Assembly: GCA_035304285.1 (NCBI GenBank)
Contig: DATGQI010000220.1
Coordinates: 1-24,504, forward strand
Length of the DNA: 24,504 nucleotides
Reading direction: 5' to 3'
Source of the DNA: IDS-8 sp035304285
Lineage (GTDB): Bacteria > Pseudomonadota > Gammaproteobacteria > Steroidobacterales > Woeseiaceae
A program made the position numbers and the translations under genes. Shown here in pieces: positions 9,801-16,490 of the stretch. The notes under the pieces are model-generated. The model saw nothing but the letters and a program-made list of their open reading frames with translations, made no database searches and had not been told where the DNA came from. The stretch's first letter is position 1, and every line of letters begins with the position of its first letter.

Positions 9801-10577
9801 GGAAGACTTGCCGCCCCCGCTCATGCCGAGGACCAGCACGAACGCGCGTCCCTGCGCCGACTGCTGCCTCAACGCATGCAATATGTCGGACACCGCTTTC
9901 GTCCGCCCGAAGAACACCGGCGCATGCTCGAACTCGAACGCGTGCAACCCGCGGAAGGGCGAGCCCTTCTTCCACACCGCCGCCACTTCGCCGCCGCGGG
10001 CAAGGGCTTCCGGCAGTTTTCGTTCGATCAGCTTGTGCAGATGCCCTTCGAGCGCAATCTCGAAGTCGCTCGGGGACTCGAACTGGTGGAACGCCGCGGT
10101 AAGCGTGCCTTCCCCCTTGTCATGGAACCATCGGGAGACGAAATCATCGAGCTTCTTCTTTTGTTGCAGACGCTCGAGCAGGGCGTTCTCGTCATCGAGA
10201 CGGACGGAGGGCGGCGCGGTCTTGCGGTAGACGAGAAGGTCCGGCTTGCCGTTCGCCCGGTAGCCTTCGAGGGCGTCCTCGAACTCATATTCCGTGCCTG
10301 AGTCGTAACGGGACCCGTCGGCGCGGGAAAAGCCGGCTGGCAGCCGCGTGCCCAGTCGCGACCACAGGATCGAGACCACGACGTCGCATTCGGAAGGCCG
10401 AACCAGCTGCTCCTGGAAATGTGCCGTGGCCACGAGCGGTTCGTGTTCCCACAGCACTGGCTCGAGCACTACCCGCCCGACGTACTCGCTTTGCAGGCGC
10501 TGGATTACGCGCTCCGCTATCGCCCGCTCTTCGAACACATCGCCGGGTGACGAGATGAATATGCGCAGTTTGCTCAA
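6891..10577 (-). CDS. DUF4062-like / nSTAND ATPase / TM / TPR signalling protein
   Basis: Starting at TTG 10577 the product is about 1228 residues; another TTG at 10742 would add 55 residues unlike any domain. The nearer start is preferred because the conserved region begins at once: SKLRIFISSPGDVFEERAIAE, typical of DUF4062-like (TIR-related fold) domains, residues 1-~130. A STAND ATPase follows: FRGLHAFEFEHAPVFFGR at ~208, Walker A GMSGGGKSS at ~251, Walker B LALVVDQMEE at ~363, and helical winged regions to ~640, matching nSTAND1-type modules. One TM segment lies at ~682-702. From ~760 to the end there are about ten 42-residue TPRs of the kinesin-light-chain type (LGDDHPDVAMALNNLAFL). STAND proteins are signal-gated ATPases. 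The N-terminal region may be an effector or a signalling domain, and the TPRs a sensor (inference). It is divergent from the PDZ gene. Confidence 0.85.
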   Translation of the reverse strand: MSKLRIFISSPGDVFEERAIAERVIQRLQSEYVGRVVLEPVLWEHEPLVATAHFQEQLVRPSECDVVVSILWSRLGTRLPAGFSRADGSRYDSGTEYEFEDALEGYRANGKPDLLVYRKTAPPSVRLDDENALLERLQQKKKLDDFVSRWFHDKGEGTLTAAFHQFESPSDFEIALEGHLHKLIERKLPEALARGGEVAAVWKKGSPFRGLHAFEFEHAPVFFGRTKAVSDILHALRQQSAQGRAFVLVLGMSGGGKSSVVRAGVLPMLMQPGVIEGVALWRRAVFRPSDTPNDLFTSMATALLREHALPLLDSDGEGPAALARVLRESPHAAVQLIKSALDGEAAKLTAARPGNATKLRSRLALVVDQMEEMFTQDGVTAKERKAFANTLDALARSGRVWVIGTLRSDFYPRLVDLPMIGALKEGAGQYDLMPPVASEIGQMIRLPTRAAGLRFEEDPASSERLDDMLRDAAAERPELLPLLQFTLEELYQRRTPNGMLTLDAYRELGGVEGSLAKRAETVFREQSPEVQAALPRVLNALVSIEQDGHEAIGRKRAPWKDVSTDEGRALLETFVASRLFVTELADDGSAVVTVAHEALLWHWPAVQEWVAQNRDNLRIRGRVAGAAARWAAENRPSDLLLPRGKPLGEAETLLQQGIVLDDLETDFIRASVARAKRTQKLKSAIVATLAGMAIMAGSAAFWAQQQRNLAIEASRRAEIEAETARQTTDFMVGLFDVLDPGEARGNTVTAREIMDQGAQRIEQELAGQPATQATLMETMGTVYMSLGLYDQAASLLQSALDRRKALYGDRHLEVARSLQRLGEVLKLKAEYEPAGLMFRDALALRREMLGNEHVDTARSMYGLADLLGRMGEFSAAEPLFREALVLQRRLIGERSKETAQSLEGLALNLYDQGKYGDAVPLLRDAVAMQRELHDGPHPDLAQALNNLGFVISEVGEYEESEQLFREALAMKRVLYPGDAHPEIAMGLNNVAFVLHDQRKFIEAEVLYREAIDMQRKLLGDDHPDVAMALNNLAFLTYEKGDRDSAITMSRETLDMFRRTVGDEHPSVARSMNNLAMWLMEANDYASAEPLLRESLELRRKLLGAEHADVAASMTLLAALLIDSERYEEALSLAAGAKAICIEAFSPDHWRTATAANAEGAALAGLQRYDEAEKLLLDSFNVLRKDPGALPFYTSNANRWLAKFYNARGRPGEAAKYLAMRAEGEHRED

Positions 10578-10597
10578 GGTTTGACCTGCTTGTTGTA

Positions 10598-10634
10598 CAA
10601 AAGATATTAGTTCAAGGATGTCGCAAAAGATATT
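10598..10634. promoter_or_regulatory. Tandem 11-bp direct repeat upstream of STAND gene
   Basis: CAAAAGATATT occurs at 10598-10608 and again at 10624-10634, 26 bases start to start, in an AT-rich patch within the intergenic space upstream of TTG 10577. On the minus strand the first copy contains TAATAT about 25 bases before the start codon, which could be a -10 element. A repressor or activator site is possible. If the gene really starts at 10742 the repeats would be inside coding sequence. Confidence 0.35.
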
Positions 10635-10783
10635 GAACGAGGCGCCAACGGCGCGACGTAAGTGCCGCCGCCAGCGGCCCGCGGCAGGCTCCGGGCCGGT
10701 TTCAAAGGCACCCTGCGAAGGAACCGTATCCGCGCGATACAATCAAATCATCGTTCGCCGGTGCTTCAAGGGTGGGAGTTCGA

Positions 10784-11632
10784 ATGCAGCCAAAAGCCAT
10801 CGCAGCCATTACCGTCGGGGTGATCCTCGCTGCCGCCGCCGGCGCGCGCTGGATCGCTCACGAACCCGAAGATGGCCTGGGTGCAGTGCAGCGTGCAGTC
10901 GAGCCTGAGGACCTGACATTCGACCAGTCGCTTTCGACGGAGGCGCGCATCAGGGCACTCGAGCAGGCGGTGAGTGATGAGCGGTATGCACGCCAGTTGC
11001 TGCAGGAAGAGTTGTTCATCCTGACAGGGGAGCTCGAGACGCTCATGGCTCGACGATCCGATGTTGCTTTCGAGGATGTTGCTCTCGACCGGTCGGCGGT
11101 CTTCGAGCGCGTTGAAACGGCGCCGCCGAACCCGAGGAGACGGAGGGGCGCGGAAGGGCGCGCAGAGCGGCTGGTCGAGGCAGGTTTCGAGCCGGGACAG
11201 GCGGAATGGATCGTACAGCGGGAGTCGCAACTGCAGATGGAGGCCCTGCAGGCACGCTATGAAGCCGAGCGGACCGGCGACGCGATGAACTATTTCCAGA
11301 GCAGGACCGCCGCGAGCGACGCGCTGCGCAACGAGCTGGGTGATGCCGAATACGAGCGCTACCTGGCGGCAAGCGGCCGGCCCACCAGCGTGGCGGTGTC
11401 GAGCGTCCTGGAAAGCTCGCCGGCACAGCGCGCGGGACTGATGCCGGGGGACGAAATCACGAGCTACGACGGCAAGCGGATTTTCAGCATGTCCGACCTT
11501 ACGCGGCAGACCTTGGAAGGGCAGCCGGGGGAGCAGGTGGTCGTGGATGTTCGCCGCGACGGCGTGTCGATGCAGGTGGTGGTGCCGCGCGGGCCGATCG
11601 GCATCGCCGGCGGGAGACGCTTCTCGCGCTGA
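10784..11632 (+). CDS. Membrane-anchored PDZ-domain protein
   Basis: ATG 10784 is preferred over the in-frame GTG at 10772 because GGGAG lies five bases before it. The 282-residue product has an N-terminal TM anchor (AIAAITVGVILAAAAGARW), then a coiled-coil-like region with regular leucines (ALEQAVSDERYARQLLQEELFILTGELETL, ~58-87), a basic proline-rich linker (PPNPRRRRG), a second helical region (QAEWIVQRESQLQMEALQARYE) and a C-terminal PDZ domain from about 200 (SVLESSPAQRAGLMPGDEITSYDGKRI). No protease triad is present, so it is not a DegS/HtrA enzyme. PDZ domains of this form bind peptide C-termini or scaffold. It is divergent from the STAND gene, with 206 bases between starts. The partner is unknown. 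Confidence 0.85.
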   Translation: MQPKAIAAITVGVILAAAAGARWIAHEPEDGLGAVQRAVEPEDLTFDQSLSTEARIRALEQAVSDERYARQLLQEELFILTGELETLMARRSDVAFEDVALDRSAVFERVETAPPNPRRRRGAEGRAERLVEAGFEPGQAEWIVQRESQLQMEALQARYEAERTGDAMNYFQSRTAASDALRNELGDAEYERYLAASGRPTSVAVSSVLESSPAQRAGLMPGDEITSYDGKRIFSMSDLTRQTLEGQPGEQVVVDVRRDGVSMQVVVPRGPIGIAGGRRFSR

Positions 11633-11711
11633 GTGGCCGACGGTGTTTCAGGCCGTAACGGTGGCCGTGGCACCAAAGCACGTGCAGAATGCACGGCAAT
11701 CTTCGAGGGGT

Positions 11712-12491
11712 ATGGGATCTTTGAGCAAGTTTCGCTACACCGTTCCGAATAGTTTCACCGCACTGAGCCTGTTGCTGGGTTTGACATCCATCGTCACCAG
11801 CCAGCTCGGCGAGCTGGAGCTGGCGGCATGGATGATCGTCTGGTGCGGCCTGCTGGACGTCATGGACGGTCTTACCGCGAGACTTCTGAAGGCGACTTCG
11901 AGCTTCGGCGCGGAATTCGACTCGATGGCGGACCTGGTGGCGTTCGGCGTTGCCCCGGCCATGCTGGTTTTGCAGGCTGGCATACAGATCGGCGCGATTG
12001 AACCGGGCACTGGCTGGTTTTCCGTGCTGCTGGGTTCTATCGGCATCTTCGTTTTGGCAGGCGCCATGCGCCTGGCCCGCTTCAACCTGTCGTCGCACAA
12101 GCCGGTAAAAGGCTGGTTCAGCGGCGTGCCGATCACCGCGGCAGGCGGGGGGCTCACCGCGACTGCGGTGATCCTGCTCACCCGCTATGAGGAAGTCGCG
12201 GCCAACCTTCCGCTACAACTTTACCTGCCGGTCCTGATGGTGACGCTCGCGCTGCTCATGGTGTCGACGTTGCGCTTCCCGAAAATCGTCAAGCGCAACA
12301 ACAGGGTCATCAACTCCTTCCAGGCATTCAACGTCATCGCCTCCTATTACTGCGGGATCACCCGCAGCTACCCCGAGTTCCTGTTCTCGATGTCTGTGTT
12401 CCTGCTGGTCAGCGGTCTCATCGCCGGATGGCTGACGCGGGCAGACCTCGAGTACGCCGACGACGGTGCGGGCGATGCGTCGGAAGCGTGA
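11712..12491 (+). CDS. pssA: CDP-diacylglycerol--serine O-phosphatidyltransferase
   Basis: The start ATG 11712 follows GAGGGG closely and gives 259 residues, normal for the small integral-membrane PssA type. It holds the complete CDP-alcohol phosphotransferase signature: D52-G53-x2-A56-R57-x8-G66-x3-D70-x3-D74 (in MDGLTARLL and FGAEFDSMAD). The rest is a series of hydrophobic helices and a polar C-terminus. It transfers serine onto CDP-diacylglycerol, giving phosphatidylserine, the precursor of phosphatidylethanolamine. Related CDP-alcohol enzymes (PgsA) share the motif. The N-terminal KFRYTVPNSFTALSLLLG form and the DGLTAR variant fit PssA best. Its TGA stop overlaps the GTG of the next gene. 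Confidence 0.88.
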   Translation: MGSLSKFRYTVPNSFTALSLLLGLTSIVTSQLGELELAAWMIVWCGLLDVMDGLTARLLKATSSFGAEFDSMADLVAFGVAPAMLVLQAGIQIGAIEPGTGWFSVLLGSIGIFVLAGAMRLARFNLSSHKPVKGWFSGVPITAAGGGLTATAVILLTRYEEVAANLPLQLYLPVLMVTLALLMVSTLRFPKIVKRNNRVINSFQAFNVIASYYCGITRSYPEFLFSMSVFLLVSGLIAGWLTRADLEYADDGAGDASEA

Positions 12492-13777
12492 CCGCCGCGG
12501 CTGAAGTGCCGTCAAGCGCTGACTCGCTGCTGGCCCGCCGCAAGAGGTTGCTGGGTCCTGCCTACAGTCTCTTCTACAAGGAACCGCTGCACATTGTCCG
12601 CGGCGAAGGCGCCTGGCTTTACGACGCCGGCAATCGCCGCTATCTCGACATGTACAACAACGTGCCGCATGTCGGGCATTGTCATCCGCGCGTAGTCGAG
12701 GCGATCGCCAGGCAAAGCAGCCTGCTCAATACCCACACGCGCTACCTGCACGAATCGGTGCTCGACTACGCGGAGCAGCTGACGACTACGTTGCCGGACG
12801 GGCTCACCGTCGCGATGTTCAGTTGCACCGGCACCGAGGCGAACGAACTCGCCTTGCGCATTGCGCGCGCCGTTACAGGCGGCACCGGCGTCATCGTGAC
12901 CGACTACTCGTACCATGGAAACTCGCAGGCAATCTCCGAGATCAGCACCGAGTACGCACGGGACGCGCTGCCGCCGCACGTCGTGGCGGTACCCGCTCCG
13001 GATACCTACCGCGGCCGGTATCGCGGCGAAGATGCCGCGGAGCGTTACGCGGAGCACGTGGCACAGGGGATAGAAACCTTGCGGAGTCGCGGCATCAGGC
13101 TCGCGGCGCTGGTGCTGGATACGATCATCTCTTCCGAAGGTGTCGTTGCGGTGCCGCCGGGTTACCTGTCGCGCGCCGCCGGGCACGCGCGCGACGCAGG
13201 AGGATTGTTCGTTGCGGACGAAGTGCAGCCGGGGCTCGGCCGGACAGGTGAACGCTTCTGGGGTTTCGAGCTGGACGACGTGGTGCCCGACATCGTGACC
13301 ATGGGCAAGCCCATGGGCAACGGCCACCCACTGGCCGCCACGGTAACTCGCAGCGACATCGCGGAAGCCTTCGCGCGAGATAGCCATTACTTCAACACGT
13401 TCGGCGGCAATCCCGTTTCCGCCGCCGCGGGCACTGCCGTGCTCGATGTGCTGAGGGAAGAAAAGCTGCAACAGAACGCACTGAACGTCGGGCAACACTT
13501 GCTCCGTGGGCTGTCTCGTATTTCCGAACACCGTGGAAGTATCGGGGATATCCGCGGCACTGGGTTTTTTATCGCGGTGGAGCTCGTAACCGACAGGCAG
13601 AGCAGGGAGCCGGCCACCGCTTATGCCGCAGACATTGTCGAGACCCTGCGCAACGAAGGTGTGCTGACGAATACGATCGGCCGCGACGACAACATTCTCA
13701 AACTGCGCCCGCCGATGATCCTGTCGGAGGAAGACGCGGATATGTTTCTTGATATTCTCGAGCGCGTACTGCGCTAG
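12488..13777 (+). CDS. Class III PLP enzyme, ethanolamine-phosphate phospho-lyase-like
   Basis: The start is GTG 12488 inside GTGA, which overlaps the pssA stop and suggests translational coupling; the longer frame from 12428 would run through pssA. The 429-residue product has the class III PLP-enzyme marks: TGTEANE (~114-120), SYHGN (~141), VADEVQPGLGRTG (~242-254) and the PLP lysine in TMGKPMGNGHP (K274). Segments such as NNVPHVGHCHPRVV, LLNTHTRYLHE, PDTYRGRYRG and the C-terminal NILKLRPPM follow animal ETNPPL (AGXT2L1) closely by my recall of that sequence. ETNPPL removes ammonia and phosphate from phosphoethanolamine. Related enzymes act on phosphohydroxylysine or are AGXT2-like transaminases, so substrate is not settled. 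Context beside pssA favours a phospholipid head-group substrate. Confidence 0.85.
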   Translation: MTAAAEVPSSADSLLARRKRLLGPAYSLFYKEPLHIVRGEGAWLYDAGNRRYLDMYNNVPHVGHCHPRVVEAIARQSSLLNTHTRYLHESVLDYAEQLTTTLPDGLTVAMFSCTGTEANELALRIARAVTGGTGVIVTDYSYHGNSQAISEISTEYARDALPPHVVAVPAPDTYRGRYRGEDAAERYAEHVAQGIETLRSRGIRLAALVLDTIISSEGVVAVPPGYLSRAAGHARDAGGLFVADEVQPGLGRTGERFWGFELDDVVPDIVTMGKPMGNGHPLAATVTRSDIAEAFARDSHYFNTFGGNPVSAAAGTAVLDVLREEKLQQNALNVGQHLLRGLSRISEHRGSIGDIRGTGFFIAVELVTDRQSREPATAYAADIVETLRNEGVLTNTIGRDDNILKLRPPMILSEEDADMFLDILERVLR

Positions 13778-13799
13778 CACGGACGGACCAGGAGCCTTG

Positions 13800-16280
13800 A
13801 TGCCGAACCGACAATTGATTTTCATTCTTTTGGCTTTCGCCTGCGCCTCTTACGGTTGTGACAGCGCGACGGGTGCGGGCGACAAGGAAGTAGCGGTTGA
13901 TTTAAGGAGGCTGGACAGGCTGGAAGGTTTCATCGATCTCTACTGGGACGACAGCAAAGGTCGACTGTTGCTGCGCATCGAAAATTTCGACGAGCCGTTC
14001 CTCTACCAGTCTTCGCTGGCGCGTGGCGTCGGCTCGAACGACCTGGGCCTCGACCGGGGTCAGCTGGGGTCTGACGCAATTGTCGAATTCGAGCGCTCGG
14101 GACCGAAGGTGCTGCTGGTTGCAAACAACCTGCGTTACCGGGCGTCCGGCGACGACGCGGACGAGAAGCGGGCGGTGGAAGAGTCGTTTGCGCGCTCGGT
14201 GCTGTGGGGTTTTGAACGCGTGAGTGAAGAGGACGGCGCCACGATCGTCGACGCCACCGACTTTTTCCTGCGCGACGCCCATGGCATAGGGCAGAGCCTG
14301 GCAGATGCCGGCGAGGGTAGTTACGAGGCGGACCCGTCGCGCTCGGCGATCTTCCTGCCGCGCACGAAGGCATTCCCGGATAACTCGGAGATCGAAGCAA
14401 CCGTCACCTTCCGCGGCAAGCCGACCGGGCAGTTCCTGCGGACGGTCGTGCCGGACCCGACGCTGGTCACCGTGCACCTGCATCATTCGTTTATCCGGCT
14501 GCCGGACAACAACTACGAACCGCTGCCCTACGACCCTCGCGCCGGGCTCATTGGCCTTCGCTATGGCGGCAGCGGGTTTTACGACTACGCCTCGGAGATC
14601 GGCGGTTCGCTCACGGTCGCGTATGCGCGGCGTCATCGCCTGGAGAAGAAGGATCCCGCTGCCGATGTCAGCGAAGCGGTTGAACCCATCGTCTATTACC
14701 TGGACCGGGGTGCGCCGGAGCCAATTCGCTCTGCCTTGCTCGAGGGCGCACGGTGGTGGGACGAGGCGTTCGAGGCGGCAGGTTATAAGGATGCATTCCG
14801 CGTCGAACTGATGCCGGAGGGCGCCGATCCCATGGATGTGCGTTACAACGTCATCCAGTGGGTGCATCGTTCCACCCGCGGCTGGTCCTACGGTTCTTCC
14901 ATCGTGGATCCGCGAACCGGCGAGATCATGAAGGGTCACGTGACACTGGGATCGCTGCGGGTGCGCCAGGACTACATGATCGCCGAAGGCCTGCTCGCGC
15001 CGTATGCGGACGAATCATCGGCCGGAGAAGGTGCTGACCCGATGCTCGAGATGGCCCTCAAGCGCATCCGCCAGTTATCGGCGCACGAGGTAGGACACAC
15101 GATCGGCATCGAGCACAATTTCGCCGCGAGTACGCAGGAGCGCGCTTCCGTTATGGACTACCCGTTTCCGCTCGTGCGCTTCAACGGCGATGGCAGCCTG
15201 GACCTGTCGCAAGCCTATACCGACGAAATCGGCGCGTGGGACAAGCGCGTGGTGCTATATGGCTACCAGGATTTTCCGGATGGTACGGACGTGACCAGTG
15301 CCCGCGAGCACATTCTCGAGGAGACCATAGCCTCCGGCCTCAAGTACGTTCACGACAGCGACTCGCGTGCGGTCGGCAGCGCCCATCCCGACGGCAACCT
15401 GTGGGACAACGGCGCTGACGCCATCGAAGAGCTTGCGCACCTGATGCGCGTGCGGGCCTACGCGCTCGAGAACTTCTCGGAACGCAACATTCGCGCAGGC
15501 CGTCCGCTCGCAACGCTCGAGGAAGTGCTGGTGCCGGTGTTCCTGCTGCATCGCTACCAGCTGCAGGCGGTCGGGAAGCTGGTCGGCGGCCGGTACTTCA
15601 CCTATGCGCTGCGCGGAGACGGCCAGGACCCGGGACAACCGGTGGAAGCTGCGCGGCAACGGCATGCGGTGCAGGCGCTTCTCGATACGTTGGCTCCCGG
15701 GGTATTGCGTGTACCGGAAGCGGTCACCGAACTGATCCATGCCCGTCCGCCGGGTTTTCCGGAGTCTCGCGAAAGCTTTCCGTCGGTCACCGGCGGCACC
15801 TTTGACCCGTTCGGCCCCGCCGACAGCGCAATTGCGCTCACGCTCGATGTGCTGCTCGAGCCTACCCGCGCCGCGCGCATGAATGCGCTGCATGCGCACC
15901 AGGCGGAGCAGCCGTCTTTCAGCGAGTTGGTCGATGACCTGCTTGCGGTCAGCTGGCAGGCGTCACGGTCATCCGGCGAGGCCGGCGCGATACAGCGCCG
16001 TCTCGACAGCCAGGTGCTGGAACGCCTGATGCTTCTCGGCAACGATTTGGAGGCAGACAACCAGGTGAAGGCGCAGGCCCTCGACGGCGTCGAGCGGCTC
16101 GACCGCTGGCTCGTGCAGCGCGCAGGCGCAGAGACGGATGCGGAGTGGCGCGCGCATTATTCGCATGCCCGCTTGCAGATCGAACGCATGCGGCAAGACC
16201 CATCGAGCCTTCAGCGAATTGCTCCGGTGGAACCGCCACCGGGATCGCCCATAGGCACAACGACAGGAATGGGAAATTAG
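13800..16280 (+). CDS. Lipoprotein zinc metalloprotease (DUF5117/DUF5118 metzincin type)
   Basis: ATG 13800 follows AGGAG at the right distance and gives 826 residues. The N-terminus is a lipoprotein-type signal peptide (MPNRQLIFILLAFACASYGC, Cys 20 as the likely lipidated residue). The middle holds the full metzincin zinc motif HEVGHTIGIEH (H429, H433, H439) and a Met-turn SVMDYPFP about 20 residues later. Large flanking regions (e.g. LEGFIDLYWDDSKGRLLLRI, and DPFRVELMPEG-type strands before the zinc site) match the DUF5117/DUF4953 zinc-dependent metalloproteases common in Gram-negative bacteria. A periplasm- or surface-bound protease is expected; substrate unknown. It starts 22 bases after the phospho-lyase-like gene, so probably shares its transcript with pssA. 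Confidence 0.88.
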   Translation: MPNRQLIFILLAFACASYGCDSATGAGDKEVAVDLRRLDRLEGFIDLYWDDSKGRLLLRIENFDEPFLYQSSLARGVGSNDLGLDRGQLGSDAIVEFERSGPKVLLVANNLRYRASGDDADEKRAVEESFARSVLWGFERVSEEDGATIVDATDFFLRDAHGIGQSLADAGEGSYEADPSRSAIFLPRTKAFPDNSEIEATVTFRGKPTGQFLRTVVPDPTLVTVHLHHSFIRLPDNNYEPLPYDPRAGLIGLRYGGSGFYDYASEIGGSLTVAYARRHRLEKKDPAADVSEAVEPIVYYLDRGAPEPIRSALLEGARWWDEAFEAAGYKDAFRVELMPEGADPMDVRYNVIQWVHRSTRGWSYGSSIVDPRTGEIMKGHVTLGSLRVRQDYMIAEGLLAPYADESSAGEGADPMLEMALKRIRQLSAHEVGHTIGIEHNFAASTQERASVMDYPFPLVRFNGDGSLDLSQAYTDEIGAWDKRVVLYGYQDFPDGTDVTSAREHILEETIASGLKYVHDSDSRAVGSAHPDGNLWDNGADAIEELAHLMRVRAYALENFSERNIRAGRPLATLEEVLVPVFLLHRYQLQAVGKLVGGRYFTYALRGDGQDPGQPVEAARQRHAVQALLDTLAPGVLRVPEAVTELIHARPPGFPESRESFPSVTGGTFDPFGPADSAIALTLDVLLEPTRAARMNALHAHQAEQPSFSELVDDLLAVSWQASRSSGEAGAIQRRLDSQVLERLMLLGNDLEADNQVKAQALDGVERLDRWLVQRAGAETDAEWRAHYSHARLQIERMRQDPSSLQRIAPVEPPPGSPIGTTTGMGN

Positions 16281-16490
16281 GAATCGACCGCCACGCATGC
16301 TGCGCGGCCTGCGCACTGACTCGGTAACTCGGCTGTGTCAGTCATGATATGGAATCTGGAGCGCCTGCTGTTGGTCGGCGCGAAGGTTTCCCATTAGTAT
16401 CGACTTCGGATTGAAATTGCATCGCCCGGTACGGGTACATCCAACGCTTGAGAGACATACAAGCACCACAGTGTGCAATGGGCGAGGGGC

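Noticed and set aside
8772..10301. 509-residue open frame on the + strand, antisense to the STAND gene
   Set aside because: It lies wholly inside the STAND coding region, whose domains are clear. The composition is that of a reverse-frame shadow in GC-rich DNA, and there is no domain or signal.
10578..10742. N-terminal extension of the STAND protein to TTG 10742
   Set aside because: The extra 55 residues match no domain and span the repeat-rich intergenic region. The conserved DUF4062-like region starts right at TTG 10577. Not excluded, only less likely.
12512..13825. 437-residue minus-strand open frame over the PLP enzyme gene
   Set aside because: It is opposite a well-matched class III PLP enzyme, has no recognisable domain, and is rich in residues expected from the antisense of GC-rich codons.
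13902..14939. 345-residue minus-strand open frame over the metzincin lipoprotein
   Set aside because: It is a shadow of a gene with a full zinc motif and signal peptide. No RBS or family match is visible.
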